Assembly: GCA_963703665.1 (NCBI GenBank)
Contig: CAVPFB010000004.1
Location: forward strand, 310,001-374,000
Reading direction: 5' to 3'
Source: AP-15 sp963703665
Lineage (GTDB): Bacteria; Pseudomonadota; Alphaproteobacteria; ATCC43930; CGMCC-115725
Length of the DNA: 64,000 nt
Positions within the stretch are counted from its first letter, which is position 1. Every line of letters starts with the position of its first letter. Below the pieces are notes generated by a model, which saw only the letters and a program-made list of their open reading frames with translations, was not told the origin of the DNA and searched no databases. The position numbers were made by a program, and so were the translations under genes. Positions 49,587 to 59,018 of this stretch are shown here, one piece after another.

Positions 49587-49606
49587 TCTCCCCGCCGGCG
49601 GGGAGA
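49587..49606. terminator. Palindrome between convergent recG and VOC genes
   Basis: TCTCCCCGCC directly followed by GGCGGGGAGA is a perfect 10+10 palindrome in the 62-base space between recG (plus) and the VOC gene (minus). It has no T-run. Its placement between convergent stops suggests a bidirectional transcription barrier. It also belongs to the CTCCC..GGGAG element family. Confidence 0.5.
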
Positions 49607-49620
49607 AGGCGAAATCCGGG

Positions 49621-50013
49621 TCAGGCGGCGTTGCGGTCGAGCAGCTCGATGTGGACGTTTTGCGGGCCGCGCAGAAAGGCGATGCGCACGCCGGGGCGGA
49701 TGGTTTTTGGCTCGACGGTGAATTCAGCGCCCTTTTGCTTCAGCTCGGCGACGACGCCGTCGATCCCGTCGACCCGCAGCCCGATATGCTCGAGACCGAG
49801 ATGGGGCGGCTGCGGCGGCTCGGCGACCGCGTTCTCGTCCGGCACCTGGGCGATGAATACCGCGACGCCGCCGAGCTTGAGGTCGAGGCGGGGTTTGCCG
49901 TCCGATTGCACCGAGCGGATGATCTCGGCCCCGAACATCCGCTCGTACCAGCGGGCGGTCTCCTCGGCGTCGGGGCTGCGCAGATGGATGTGGTCATAGG
50001 TGAAGGCGGTCAT
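49621..50013 (-). CDS. VOC family (glyoxalase/dioxygenase fold) protein
   Basis: A 130-residue vicinal-oxygen-chelate protein. The start FTYDHIHLRSPDAEETARWY gives the first metal histidine pattern, and HLGLEHIGLRVDGIDGVVAE opens the second module, with GVRIAFLRGPQNVHIELLD at the end carrying the conserved Glu. Members include glyoxalase I, methylmalonyl-CoA epimerase and ring-cleavage dioxygenases. The substrate is unknown. ATG at 50013. Confidence 0.87.
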   Translation of the reverse strand: MTAFTYDHIHLRSPDAEETARWYERMFGAEIIRSVQSDGKPRLDLKLGGVAVFIAQVPDENAVAEPPQPPHLGLEHIGLRVDGIDGVVAELKQKGAEFTVEPKTIRPGVRIAFLRGPQNVHIELLDRNAA

Positions 50014-50180
50014 CGCGTTGCTCCCTGGTTGACGGCACCTGTGGCAACTCTAGGCCGAGCCCGACCCCGCTTCCAGCCCGATCACGCGATGCCATGCTCG
50101 CGGTGCCGGCGAATTGCGCCCACAATTGCGTCACCCGCTGATAAAAGAGGCAGCGGCCAGGTCGGTCGAGCGGAGAGCTG

Positions 50181-51491
50181 ATGCGGGAGCAAGCCGAGCA
50201 GGGCGTCGCCGGCGGTGCGTCGCAGACCGATGCCGATCGGCGCGGCGGGGCGAGCTATGCCACCCGCTATCCCGACAGCATCGAAACCGGCGCGTCCTGG
50301 GCCGCGGCGTTGCTCGCGACCGCGATCCTGACGATTTCCTACGGCGGCCCGCTGGTGCTGGTGGTCGGGCTGAAGCCGATCACGGCGGCGCTCGGCACCG
50401 ACCGGTCGGTGGTGGCGCTGGCCGCGGCGATGGTCTGGGTCGGGACCGGTCTCGGCGGCATCGTGATGGGCTGGGTCGCCGATCGCATCGGGGTCCGGGC
50501 GACGGTGATCTTCGGCGCGATGATGACGGCACTCGGCCTCGCTGTGTCGGCGAGCGGGCAAGTCTGGGCGCTTTATCTCGGCAATGCGGTGCTGGTCGGA
50601 TTTCTCGGCGGCGGTGCGCTCTACGCGCCGCTGTTGATCCATGTCAGCCGCTGGTTCGACCGGCGGCGCGGTCAGGCGATCGCCTTGATGTCGTCCGGGC
50701 AATACGTTGCCGGCGTGCTGTGGCCATCGATTTTCGAACGCGAGCTGGCGAAAATGGGCTGGCAGGCGACGATGCTCGGCTTTGCCGCGGTGGTCGCGGC
50801 GGCGATCGTGCCGATGGCGGTGCTGCTGCGCCCCTCGCCGGCACCCCGCCAATTTGCCGCGATCGCGACGGGCGGACGGCGCCGCGCCCAGGTATTGGGT
50901 CTGCCGGCGAACCTCGTGCAGGGATTGCTGTGCGCCGCCTCGTTCCTGTGCTGTGTGCCGATGGCGATGCCGGCCGGGCATCTGGTGGCGCTGTGCAGCG
51001 ATCTCGGGTTCCCGGCGGCGCAGGGCGCGGCGATGCTGTCGGTCCTGCTCGGCTGCGCCTTTGTCAGCCGCGTGTTCTGGGGCTGGCTCGCCGACCGGAT
51101 CGGCGGGCTCGGCACCGTGCTGGCGTGCTCGGCCTGCCAGGCAGTGGCGATCGCGGCCTTCAGCGTGACCCAGAGCGAAATCGGGCTGTTTACCGTCTCG
51201 GCCGCCTATGGGCTCGGCTTCAGCGGACTGATCCCGGCCTATATCGTGGCGATCCGTGAGCTCTATCCGTCATCCGAGGCGTCATGGCGGGTGCCGGTGC
51301 AGCTGTTCACCGGCATGTCCGGCATGGCCTTTGGCAGCTGGTTCGCCGGCGCGCTCTACGACCGCTTCGGGTTTTACGCCCCGGCCTTTGCCGCCGGCGC
51401 CTTGTTCAACTTGGCGAACCTCGCGGTCATCGGCTTCCTCGTCCTGCGCCAGGCGCGCGGCCCGCGCCTGGTCGCGGCGCAATCGGCATAG
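50181..51491 (+). CDS. MFS transporter (monocarboxylate/oxalate-type)
   Basis: A 436-residue major facilitator with about twelve hydrophobic segments. After a 35-residue hydrophilic N-tail come ILTISYGGPLVLVVGLKPI, the loop-2/3 motif GWVADRIGVRATV, and FGFYAPAFAAGALFNLANLA at the end. The overall layout (RYPDS start region, SRWFDRRRGQAIALMSSGQY, WGWLADRIGG) fits the oxalate/formate-monocarboxylate antiporter group. The ATG follows CGGAGAGCTG. Its neighbours (VOC, NHL protein, SDR) suggest uptake of an organic acid for catabolism. Confidence 0.85.
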   Translation: MREQAEQGVAGGASQTDADRRGGASYATRYPDSIETGASWAAALLATAILTISYGGPLVLVVGLKPITAALGTDRSVVALAAAMVWVGTGLGGIVMGWVADRIGVRATVIFGAMMTALGLAVSASGQVWALYLGNAVLVGFLGGGALYAPLLIHVSRWFDRRRGQAIALMSSGQYVAGVLWPSIFERELAKMGWQATMLGFAAVVAAAIVPMAVLLRPSPAPRQFAAIATGGRRRAQVLGLPANLVQGLLCAASFLCCVPMAMPAGHLVALCSDLGFPAAQGAAMLSVLLGCAFVSRVFWGWLADRIGGLGTVLACSACQAVAIAAFSVTQSEIGLFTVSAAYGLGFSGLIPAYIVAIRELYPSSEASWRVPVQLFTGMSGMAFGSWFAGALYDRFGFYAPAFAAGALFNLANLAVIGFLVLRQARGPRLVAAQSA

Positions 51492-51495
51492 CTCG

Positions 51496-51525
51496 CTCCC
51501 TCTCCCGGCTCGCCGGGAGAGGGAG
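51496..51525. terminator. Strong 13-bp hairpin between convergent genes
   Basis: CTCCCTCTCCCGG, loop CTCG, CCGGGAGAGGGAG form a perfect 13-bp stem immediately after the MFS stop and before the convergent NHL gene stop. No T-run, but the strength and position suggest a bidirectional terminator or mRNA stabiliser. It is the most perfect member of the palindromic family in the window. Confidence 0.6.
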
Positions 51526-51545
51526 GGGTGAGGGGCCAGCCAGGG

Positions 51546-52505
51546 TCAGGCGGCGGTTTTTTCGAGCTTGTGCAGGACGCGGATGCGCTTTGGCGGCGGA
51601 TCCTTCGAGAACCGCCCCCAGCTGCGCCCGGACAGCTCGCCGACAAAGATGTTGCCTTGGGCGTCGACGGCGATGCCATGCGGCGAGGTGAACTGGCCGG
51701 GGGCGAGCCCCGCGTGCATCTTGCCGAGCCGGGCCAAGACCCGGCCCTTCGATGAGTGGATACTGACGCGGGGGCCGATATTCGGCCAGTCGCGATTGAT
51801 CTCGCCCGAGGGACCGCCCTCGCCGATATAGATCAACGGATCGCGGCCGGTCGCCATGCACATGCCGTTCGGCCGGTGCAAATTGTTCCACTGGGTTTCG
51901 AACCTGCCGTTGCCGTCGAATACCTGGACCCGGTGGTTTTCACGGTCGGCGACATAGAGCCAGCCGTCGGGATCGCAGCAGATGTTGTGCGGCACGTTGA
52001 ACTGGCCCGGATCGGTGCCGGGCTCGCCCCACGACATCAGCAATCGGCCGTCCGGGGTATATTTGTGGATACGGGCGTTGCCGTAGCCGTCGGAGACGTA
52101 GAGCTCGCCCTTCGGCGAGATCGCGGTGTGGGTGCAGCGATGAAACGGCTCGCCGCTCATATAGGGTTTGGGCTCGCCTGGAACGCCGAGGGTCATCAGC
52201 ACCTTGCCGTCGAGCGTGCAATGGCGGACGGTGTGGTCGCCGTCGTCGGTCAGCCAGATCGTGTCGTCCGGCCCCATATGAACGCCGTGCGCACGGGTGA
52301 ACACCCCCTCACCCCAGCTGCGCAGGAAATTGCCCTCGGCATCGAATACCGCGACCGGGTGCTCGCCGCGATTGAACGCGTAGATTCGGTCTTGGCTATC
52401 GACGCCGACCGCCGCGACATCGCCCAGCATGATCTCGTCCGGCATTTTCGCCCAATCCTCGCGCACCATAAAGGTGTGCTGACCGCCGCCGAGCTGAACC
52501 GACAT
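51546..52505 (-). CDS. NHL-repeat beta-propeller protein (peptidylglycine amidating lyase-like)
   Basis: A 319-residue protein built from NHL repeats: VGVDSQDRIYAFNRGEHPVA, HGVHMGPDDTIWLTDDGDHT, ISPKGELYVSDGYGNARIHK, CDPDGWLYVADRENHRVQVF and HGIAVDAQGNIFVGEL. Such six-bladed propellers resemble the lyase domain of peptidyl-alpha-hydroxyglycine amidating lyase. There is no signal peptide, so it appears cytoplasmic. ATG 52505 follows GGGGAGAGGACAT. The role is unknown; it may be a lactonase or lyase for the compound handled by the neighbouring SDR and MFS genes. Confidence 0.83.
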   Translation of the reverse strand: MSVQLGGGQHTFMVREDWAKMPDEIMLGDVAAVGVDSQDRIYAFNRGEHPVAVFDAEGNFLRSWGEGVFTRAHGVHMGPDDTIWLTDDGDHTVRHCTLDGKVLMTLGVPGEPKPYMSGEPFHRCTHTAISPKGELYVSDGYGNARIHKYTPDGRLLMSWGEPGTDPGQFNVPHNICCDPDGWLYVADRENHRVQVFDGNGRFETQWNNLHRPNGMCMATGRDPLIYIGEGGPSGEINRDWPNIGPRVSIHSSKGRVLARLGKMHAGLAPGQFTSPHGIAVDAQGNIFVGELSGRSWGRFSKDPPPKRIRVLHKLEKTAA

Positions 52506-52619
52506 ATGTCCTCTCCCCAATCAGCCAAGATTTCGCCGAAAGCATCATAGGAGCGAGACGCCGCGCCGCGCGAGCGCCTCGCTTCGCAGCCTGAATGCGC
52601 GACAAGCAGTTGCCGGATG

Positions 52620-53456
52620 TCAGCCGGGGACCGGGTGCATCACGAAACCGGCGGGGCGGCCGGCGCGCCGGGCGGCTTCCTGCGGCGGGAGCGACGCGTC
52701 CCAGAGGTTGGCGTCGAAGCGCCAGCCGTTGACCCGGTCGGCCGGCGGCGAGACCACGTAGAGCAATGGCGGCACCATCTCGTCCGGCTCGACCAGGCGA
52801 GCGGCGCGGCCCTCGCGGCTCATCGCGCGCATCTCCTCGGCCATGCCGGGCGTGTTGGCGCCGGCGCCGGGGTTGACGATGTTGACCGTCAGCCCGGTGC
52901 CCTCGGCTTCCTTGGCCCACACCTCGGTCGCCATTTCGAGCGCCGCCTTCGAGGCGCCGTAGGGATGCGTGCCGGCGCGGTTCATCGTGTCGAGCTTGGT
53001 GGTCACGTTGACGATGCGGCCCCAGCCGCGCGCGACCATGCCCGGCGCCGCCCGGCGCGCCAGCCTATCGGCGGCGAGATAGTTGGTGGCGATGACGTTG
53101 CCGACGATGTCGTCGCCGACCTCCCAGAATTTCTGCATCGACAGCCGGCGATAGCGCGCCGGGTCGATATAGGTGAAGGTCAGCCCGGCATTGTTGACGA
53201 GGATGTCGACCGGGCCGAGCTGGGCCTGGGCCGCGGCGACGATCCGGTCGCATTCCTCGGCCCGGCGCAGATCGGCGACGAGCGGGCATAGCCTGTCGGC
53301 GAGCCCGGCATCCGCCGCCTCGCACTCGGTTTCGGCCACGTCCTCGGCGATGTGGCCGACCGCCAACACCCGGCAGCCGTCGCGCGCCAAGCCCAATGCC
53401 ATCGCCCGGCCGAGCCCGCGCAAGCCGCCGGTGACGATCGCAACCCGCTGTTCCAT
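52620..53456 (-). CDS. SDR family oxidoreductase
   Basis: A 278-residue short-chain dehydrogenase: VTGGLRGLGRAMALGLA at residues 8-24, LVNNAGLTFTY near 86, Ser region NVTTKLDTM (Thr/Lys around the usual Ser position), and HPYGASKAALEMATEVW with Tyr-x3-Lys. The tail GWRFDANLWDASLPPQEAAR parallels the tail of the SDR at 25.8 kb, marking one subfamily. The usual catalytic Ser seems to be replaced in TTKLD, which may change activity. It is intact, with start MEQRVAIVTGG. Confidence 0.86.
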   Translation of the reverse strand: MEQRVAIVTGGLRGLGRAMALGLARDGCRVLAVGHIAEDVAETECEAADAGLADRLCPLVADLRRAEECDRIVAAAQAQLGPVDILVNNAGLTFTYIDPARYRRLSMQKFWEVGDDIVGNVIATNYLAADRLARRAAPGMVARGWGRIVNVTTKLDTMNRAGTHPYGASKAALEMATEVWAKEAEGTGLTVNIVNPGAGANTPGMAEEMRAMSREGRAARLVEPDEMVPPLLYVVSPPADRVNGWRFDANLWDASLPPQEAARRAGRPAGFVMHPVPG

Positions 53457-53636
53457 AGGGACCCTCCCTCACCTGATCGCCATCTGGAATGCCCCGTGGC
53501 CGAACTTGTTGCGGCCACCCACGTGCCAAGTGGATGTTCGTCGGACGGTAGTGAGGCGTCGACGGCCGGGTCAAGCCCGGTCAAGGGGCGAGAGCGGTCG
53601 GTTTTCCTACGAAGGATACGCTTGCGGTGAGCCCCA

Positions 53637-54657
53637 TCACACCTGCGCGAGCGCCAGCGGCGCGTCGGCGAAGGCCGGCATGATCTCCTCGGCAAAGGTG
53701 CGCAGACCGGCGACCGAGGCGCCGGGGGCGGCGAACAGCACGTTCTCGACGCCGCCCGCTTCGAGCCGTTTCGAGCCGCGCGATGATCTCCTCGGGGGTG
53801 CCGAGCAGCGGCGCGTCGTCGAGCACGAACGAATCTTCGTCGTCCTTGATGTGGGCGTAGCGCTCGGCGCCGGGGCCGCGGGCGAGGTCGCCGATGTTCT
53901 TCAGCACCTGCCGGCGGGTGGCGATCGCACGCCGCCGCTCCTCGTCGTTGTGGACGATCTGCAGGCCGCGGGTCACGCCGACCGACATCGGATCCCAGCG
54001 CCGGCCGACCCGCTCGCATTCCGGGCGGAAGGTGGCGACGCGGTCGATGATCAGATCGGTGGGTGCGATCTGGTCGAGCAGCAGGTTGTAGCCCTCGCGC
54101 GCGGCGCGGCGGATCGAATCGGCGCTGCCGGCGCCGAGCCAGAACGGCGGGTGCGGCTGCTGGATCGGGCTCGGCTCGACGACCACGTTGTCGAAATGCC
54201 AGCGCTTGCCGTGATAGGAGAACCGGCCCGGCGAGGTCCACGCCTTGCGGATCACCTCGATCGCTTCGTCGAAGCGTTCGGTCGCCTCCTCGGGCGCGAT
54301 GCAGAAGCCGGAGAATTCGTAGCTGCGATAGCCCTTGCCGACGCCGAAATCCGAGCCGCCCGTTCGACAGCAGGTCGAGCGTCGCCGCCTGCTCGGCGAC
54401 GAGGATCGGGTTGTGCCACGGCAGCACGACGACCGCGGTGCCGAGACGGATCTTCTCGGTGCGCGCCGCCAGATAGGCGAGCAGGCTCATCGACGCCGAG
54501 ACCTGACCAAAGCCGGTGAAATGGTGCTCGACCAGAAACACGCTCGAAAAGCCGAGCTTCTCGGCCTCGACGACGTAGTTGACGAAGTCGTGATAGGCTG
54601 GCTGTCGCCGGCCGGCCCGCCCTTGGCCCGCGCCCCGCCGAATAGCCCGAATTTCAT
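53637..54657 (-). CDS. LLM class flavin-dependent oxidoreductase (frameshifted)
   Basis: A luciferase-like monooxygenase starting at ATG 54657 (MKFGLFGGARAKGG). Pieces give YHDFVNYVVEAEKLGFSSV, FLVEHHFTGFGQVSASMSLL, LAARTEKIRLGTAVVVLPWH, NPILVAEQAATLDLLSNG, FWLGAGSADSIRRAAREGYN and LLDQIAPTDLIIDRVATFR. The corrected end reads GLRTFAEEIMPAF and ALAQV with stop at 53637. Breaks lie near 54600, 54360 and 53770. The corrected length is about 340 residues, standard for the family. FMNH2-dependent; substrate unknown. Confidence 0.83.
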
Positions 54658-54730
54658 GCCCGATCCTCCGAGAGCCGCGTCGCGCCACTATATGGTGCAG
54701 CGCTCTCGCGGTCGAAATCGGCCCGGCGCG

Positions 54731-55524
54731 TCAGGGGCGAGCCGCGGCGAGGATCGCGACCGGATAGGCGTATTCGAGGCGTTCGAGGCCGCCGGGGCCC
54801 ATGGCGCGGCGCACCGGGATGCCGAGACTGTCGTCCTCGGCGGCGACGGCAAACAGGTCGACGATGCGTGCCTCGTCGCCGGGGTTCGGGAACGAGCGGG
54901 CGAGCAGGTTCCTGACCTCGTCGCGCAGCTCGCAACGGCGGATCTCGGGCTCGCCGAGACCCGCCTCGCGGAACAGCCCCTGCAATTCGCCGAGCGGCAG
55001 GGCGCGGACGTGGCTGGGGTCGCGCAGCCTTTCGAGGCGATTGAACGCCGCGGCCTTGGCCGGATCGGCCGAGGCGCAAGTGTCGGCGACGACGATCCGG
55101 CCGCCCGGCGCGCAGACCCGCACCATCTCGCCCATCACCGCGGCGGGATCGGGGAAGTGGTGCACGGCAAAGCGGGTCACGACGATGGTAAAGGACGCAT
55201 CGGGCCAAGGCAGCGCTGTGACGTCGCCCTCGCGCCAGGTCGCGTTGGCGATGCCCTTTTCGGCCGCCAGTTGGCGGGCGCGGTCGAGCATCGCCGGGGT
55301 CATGTCGATGCCGGTGGCGTGGCGGACCTTGGGGGCGAAGGCGCAGACGACGATGCCGCCACCGCAGGCCACGTCGAGCACCGTGTCGTCGGGACCCGGC
55401 GCCGCGGCGTCGACGATCAATTTGCAGCCCGCCGGTAGTCGGTGATCGGGCTTGCGGTGCTGAACGGCATCGCCTGGCGGGTGAACTGATCGCGGATCAG
55501 GCTGTTGTGAGCTTGGTTCGACAT
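54731..55524 (-). CDS. Class I SAM-dependent methyltransferase (UbiE-like, one frameshift)
   Basis: From ATG 55524 the frame reads MSNQAHNSLIRDQFTRQAMP and FSTASPITDYRRA, then breaks near 55430. It continues as LIVDAAAPGPDDTVLDVACG with the SAM motif I DVACGGGIVV, GIDMTPAMLDRARQLA, WREGDVTALPWPDASF and VCAPGGRIVVADTCAS. The end ERLEYAYPVAILAAARP stops at 54731. About 264 residues. The N-terminal F-x-R-QA-PF-S pattern is typical of small-molecule C- or O-methyltransferases. Substrate unknown. Confidence 0.85.
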
Positions 55525-55627
55525 CGCCGACACTTATCCTTCAGCTCCGGGTTGGCAGTGATCCTAGCGCCATTTGCGGCGGCGAGGCAGCATCCCATCT
55601 GTTCGCCATCGGACGAACCATCGGCAA

Positions 55628-56395
55628 ATGATAGCGATGATCGACGTCGCGCATGCAGGCCCGGTCCTGTTGGCTTCGTTCTTGGCATCTTCGGTCGAAT
55701 CCGTCGAGGCGCTGACCGTCGTGCTGGCGGTCGCCACGGTGCGCGGCTGGCGGCCGGCGCTGATCGGCGCGGGATTGGCGGGGGCGCTGCTGGCAGGGCT
55801 GGTTGCGGTGTTGGGGGCCGGGCTCGCCCTCGTCCCGCTGGCCGCGCTGCAGACTGCGATCGGCATCCTGCTGCTGCTGTTCGGCATGCGCTGGCTGCGC
55901 AAGGCGGTGTTGCGCTCCGGCGGCGTCATCGCGCTGCGCGACGAGGCCGCCAATTACGCGCGCGAGACCGGCGCCTTGCAGAGTGCGGCGGGCAACGCCC
56001 GAGGGTGGGATGCGATCGCGGTCGCGACCAGCTTCAACGCGGTGACGCTGGAGGGGATCGAGGTCGTGTTCATCGTCATCGCAGTGGGTGCGGCCGGCGG
56101 CGCGCTGGTCCCGGCGACGATCGGCGCGCTCGCGGCCGCGGCGGTGGTGGCGACGGTCGGCCTGCTGCTGCACCGACCGCTGGCGCGGGTGCCGGAAAAC
56201 GCGCTCAAATTCGCCGTCGGAATCATGCTGTCGAGCTTTGGCACGTTCTGGATCGGCGAAGGCTATGGCATCGGCTGGCCGGGCGGCGATCTGTCGGTGC
56301 TGGGGCTGATCGCGGGCTACCTGGGTTGGTCGCTGCTCTGCGTCCGGGTGGTGCGCCGCATCCGCCGCCATCCCGCGCCGGCGACGGCCGGTTGA
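55628..56395 (+). CDS. Predicted multi-pass membrane protein (two-repeat, COG4280/GDT1-like)
   Basis: A 255-residue membrane protein from ATG 55628, with about six helices in two related halves: FLASSVESVEALTVVLAVAT in the first and SFNAVTLEGIEVVFIVIAVG in the second. The paired Glu-x2-Glu motifs in helix 1 of each half resemble the inverted-repeat design of TMEM165/GDT1-like cation exchangers, though the exact E-x-G-D motif is absent. The function is unproven and a metal or proton exchanger is plausible. It is followed 11 bases later by a small membrane protein. Confidence 0.6.
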   Translation: MIAMIDVAHAGPVLLASFLASSVESVEALTVVLAVATVRGWRPALIGAGLAGALLAGLVAVLGAGLALVPLAALQTAIGILLLLFGMRWLRKAVLRSGGVIALRDEAANYARETGALQSAAGNARGWDAIAVATSFNAVTLEGIEVVFIVIAVGAAGGALVPATIGALAAAAVVATVGLLLHRPLARVPENALKFAVGIMLSSFGTFWIGEGYGIGWPGGDLSVLGLIAGYLGWSLLCVRVVRRIRRHPAPATAG

Positions 56396-56406
56396 GGAGC
56401 GCTGCG

Positions 56407-56616
56407 ATGGAGCGGATCACGATGATCGGGCATGAGATCCTCGGCCTCTTCGTCGAGGATGGGCGGTTCACCGCGGCGCTGGCGATCTGGATCGCGATCG
56501 CGGCGGCGGCCCGGCCGTGGCGGCAGGCGACGCAACCGCTCGGCGCGATCGTGCTGTTCCTCGGTTTTGCGCTGATCCTGGGCGAGAGTGTGCTGCGCGC
56601 GGCCCGTCGCGAGTGA
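56407..56616 (+). CDS. Small membrane protein downstream of the COG4280-like gene
   Basis: A 69-residue protein, MERITMIGHEILGLFVEDGR, with two hydrophobic segments (FTAALAIWIAIAAAARPW and LGAIVLFLGFALILGESVL). The ribosome site GAGGAG lies just before it. It probably accompanies the transporter-like protein encoded 11 bases upstream as an accessory subunit (inference). No known family recognised. Confidence 0.6.
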   Translation: MERITMIGHEILGLFVEDGRFTAALAIWIAIAAAARPWRQATQPLGAIVLFLGFALILGESVLRAARRE

Positions 56617-56775
56617 AGCCGGAGGCCCCGCTCGGCACCGATCGCGGCACTGGCACCGCTCGGCTCACGGCAATGTGATGTGCAAGCCAGCCATGCCAAA
56701 GAAGGGCTACATCGGTCAGCAGCCTTTGCCTATTTATTGCAGTGCAATAGGAGTGCAACGTACGGGGTGAAGGCA

Positions 56776-57081
56776 ATGTCGGAGCGGACCGAAAGCGTGG
56801 GCGGCCTGGGCATCGCCGACGGCTCTTTCGCCGGCTGGCGCATGGTCGCCTCGGCCTGGGTGGTCGCCATCGTCGCCATTATGCTGTTCATCGGGGTCCA
56901 GGCCTTGGCGCCCCGGCATAATGTTGTGCCGCGCGAAGACAGTTTTGCCGGCGCCGTGATCCCGCGGCACGACCCGAACTGCGCGCGGCTGGATGCGGCG
57001 GCAACAGTGGAAGCATCCTCGTGCCCGGCCGACGTGGAAACCGGGATCGAACGGGCCGAGGCCTCGTATTACGGCTGGTGA
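56776..57081 (+). CDS. Hypothetical protein with one membrane helix
   Basis: A 101-residue protein from ATG 56776 (MSERTESVGGLGIADGSFAG), with one clear helix VVAIVAIMLFIGVQALAP and a short outer tail containing two cysteines (DPNCARLDAAATVEASSC) that may form a disulfide. It is convergent with, and overlaps by 13 bases, a lipoprotein gene. Family unknown. Confidence 0.55.
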   Translation: MSERTESVGGLGIADGSFAGWRMVASAWVVAIVAIMLFIGVQALAPRHNVVPREDSFAGAVIPRHDPNCARLDAAATVEASSCPADVETGIERAEASYYGW

Positions 57082-57704
57082 GCCGCCGCCGGCGGCGGCT
57101 CGGGCGAGGCGGCTGAGGCGGGCATCGGCTTCGGTTGGGCGGCGAATGCCGCGAGCTGCGCCGCGATCTGCTCGGCGGAAACTCTGATGGTCTTGCGGTC
57201 GCCGGCGCGGTCGGTAAAGGTCACGGCGAAGCCCTGTGGGCTTGCCTTCAACCCGCGCTTGGGAATGTCCGCAGCGAACTCTTCGGTATAGGAGCAGCCG
57301 CCCTCGCAGGTGATCTCGTCGCGGCTGATCGGGAAAAAGCGCAACCTGCGCCCAGCCGCGTCGTGCGCCGCATCCCAGTCGCGCTCCGTCCCGTCATAGC
57401 TGTCGGCGACATAGAGCTGGTCGGCAGTGTCGCCGGTTTTGCGGTCGACAAAGCTGCGCAGGCAATAAAAATTGGTGTCCGGCGTGCCCAGGTAGGGTGG
57501 CGCGTGCTGCGCTCTCGGGCCAATCAGCTCGATGAACCGCTCGGTCTGTCGCTGGTGCACCACGACACTGCCAGCGGCCGCCGACCCCGAACCCGCGTCC
57601 GGCGGGACGAACGGGACGCAGGCGGTCAGCGCCGCCCCCAACAGGACGACGAGAAAGGCCGGCCGGCGGCGGCGGTCATCGGCTGCGGGCGATCGTCTCG
57701 GCAT
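57069..57704 (-). CDS. Putative lipoprotein
   Basis: A 211-residue protein from ATG 57704. Basic N-terminus, hydrophobic segment AFLVVLLGAALTAC with the lipobox LTAC, so the Cys would carry the lipid and the protein sit in the envelope. The outer part includes TNFYCLRSFVDRKTGDTADQ, DEITCEGGCSYTEEFAADIP (a Cys cluster likely in disulfides) and a Pro/Ala-rich end. The start overlaps the 3' end of the CoA-transferase gene by 29 bases. The family is unknown to me. Confidence 0.65.
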   Translation of the reverse strand: MPRRSPAADDRRRRPAFLVVLLGAALTACVPFVPPDAGSGSAAAGSVVVHQRQTERFIELIGPRAQHAPPYLGTPDTNFYCLRSFVDRKTGDTADQLYVADSYDGTERDWDAAHDAAGRRLRFFPISRDEITCEGGCSYTEEFAADIPKRGLKASPQGFAVTFTDRAGDRKTIRVSAEQIAAQLAAFAAQPKPMPASAASPEPPPAAAHQP

Positions 57705-58830
57705 TGTCCTCGCCGAGCGTCGGGGCCGATTTGACAAAGGGCGGGCGCACCCCGTCGAACGACAGCGGCAGTCCGACCAGGGACAGCGGGCGGTCAGCGG
57801 AACTCACCGGCAGGTGCTGGATCATGCCGAGCGCCGCGGTCTGCGGGTCGGCCACCACCTGGTCGACGGTCTGCATCGGGCCGTTGGGGATTCCAGCCCG
57901 ATCGAGCCGGGTGGCCCAGGCGGCGATCGGCTCCGCCGCGAAAATCTCTTCCAGGATCGGAACCAGGGTCCGACGATTGACCACCCGGTCCTTGTTGGCG
58001 CGGAAGCGCGAATCCTCGGCGAGCTCCGGGCGGCCGATCACGGCACACAGGCGGCGGAACAGATTGTCGTTGCCGGCGGCCACCATGATCGCCCCGTCGG
58101 CGGCGGCAAAAGCCTGATACGGCACGATCATGTCGACCCCCGATCCCTGCCGCGCCGGGATCTCGCCGTTGACCAGATGGGCCGCGATCGGGATCGTCAT
58201 CCAGGCGAGTGCCGTCTCGTAGAGCGAGGTGTCGACCACCCCGCCGCGGCCGGTGCGCCGCCGCTCGTCCAACGCCGCCAGGATGCCGATCACCGACCAC
58301 ATCCCAGTGGCGAGGTCGACGATCGATACCGCGACGCGCACCGGCGGGCGGCCATCCTCGCCCATCAAGCTCATCAGCCCGCCATAAGCCTGCATCAGCG
58401 GGTCGTAGCCCGGCCGGTCGCGCAATGGTCCGACCGCGCCAAACGCACCGAGATTGCAATAGACGAGGCCAGGCTTCTCGGCGAGCAATGCCGCGGCAGA
58501 CAGCCCGCAGCGGTCGAGCGCGCCGAATTTGAGGTTGTGGATCAAGATGTCGGCGCGATCGAGGATCAGCGCCTTGAGCTGTTCGACCGCGGGCGGGTCG
58601 GCGAGGTCGACCGCGATCCCGCGCTTCCCTCGGTTGACCGCGTGAAAGCAGGTCGCCGCGCCCTCGGCAAAGGGCGGCCCCCAGCCGCGGGCGGCATCGC
58701 CGGTGCGCGGGTTCTCGACCTTGATCACCTCGGCGCCGAGCTCGCCGAGGATCATCCCGGCATAGGGGGCCGCGATGCTCTGGCCGATCTCGATCACGAC
58801 CAGACCGGAAAGCGGGGTGGTGCTCGACAT
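57676..58830 (-). CDS. CoA transferase, CaiB/BaiF (class III) family
   Basis: A 384-residue class III CoA-transferase. The start MSSTTPLSGLVVIEIGQSIA with GMILGELGAEVIKVENPRTG is standard, then HNLKFGALDRCGL and PGYDPLMQAYGGLMSLMG. The catalytic aspartate is in VSIVDLATGMWSVIGIL, and DTSLYETALAWM follows. These enzymes move CoA between carboxylic acids in anaerobic and aerobic catabolism. The ATG at 58830 is chosen because longer frames upstream are low-complexity. It is divergent from the molybdenum hydroxylase gene at 59.0 kb. Confidence 0.9.
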   Translation of the reverse strand: MSSTTPLSGLVVIEIGQSIAAPYAGMILGELGAEVIKVENPRTGDAARGWGPPFAEGAATCFHAVNRGKRGIAVDLADPPAVEQLKALILDRADILIHNLKFGALDRCGLSAAALLAEKPGLVYCNLGAFGAVGPLRDRPGYDPLMQAYGGLMSLMGEDGRPPVRVAVSIVDLATGMWSVIGILAALDERRRTGRGGVVDTSLYETALAWMTIPIAAHLVNGEIPARQGSGVDMIVPYQAFAAADGAIMVAAGNDNLFRRLCAVIGRPELAEDSRFRANKDRVVNRRTLVPILEEIFAAEPIAAWATRLDRAGIPNGPMQTVDQVVADPQTAALGMIQHLPVSSADRPLSLVGLPLSFDGVRPPFVKSAPTLGEDNAETIARSR

Positions 58831-59018
58831 CGAAACTCCGTTCAGGACGACGCGGTTGTGGCCGCGTGCCCGCATTGCGCGTGGGCCGAGGGCCGGCGGG
58901 TTGGTGTTGCCGCGGGTGCTATTACCACAGATATCCGGGGCGGCACCGGGCATCAGCCGCGACCCTATAGCAAAACCTGGCCCGGCGGCCGATATGCCGG
59001 GTCGGAGGGTCGCGTCCA

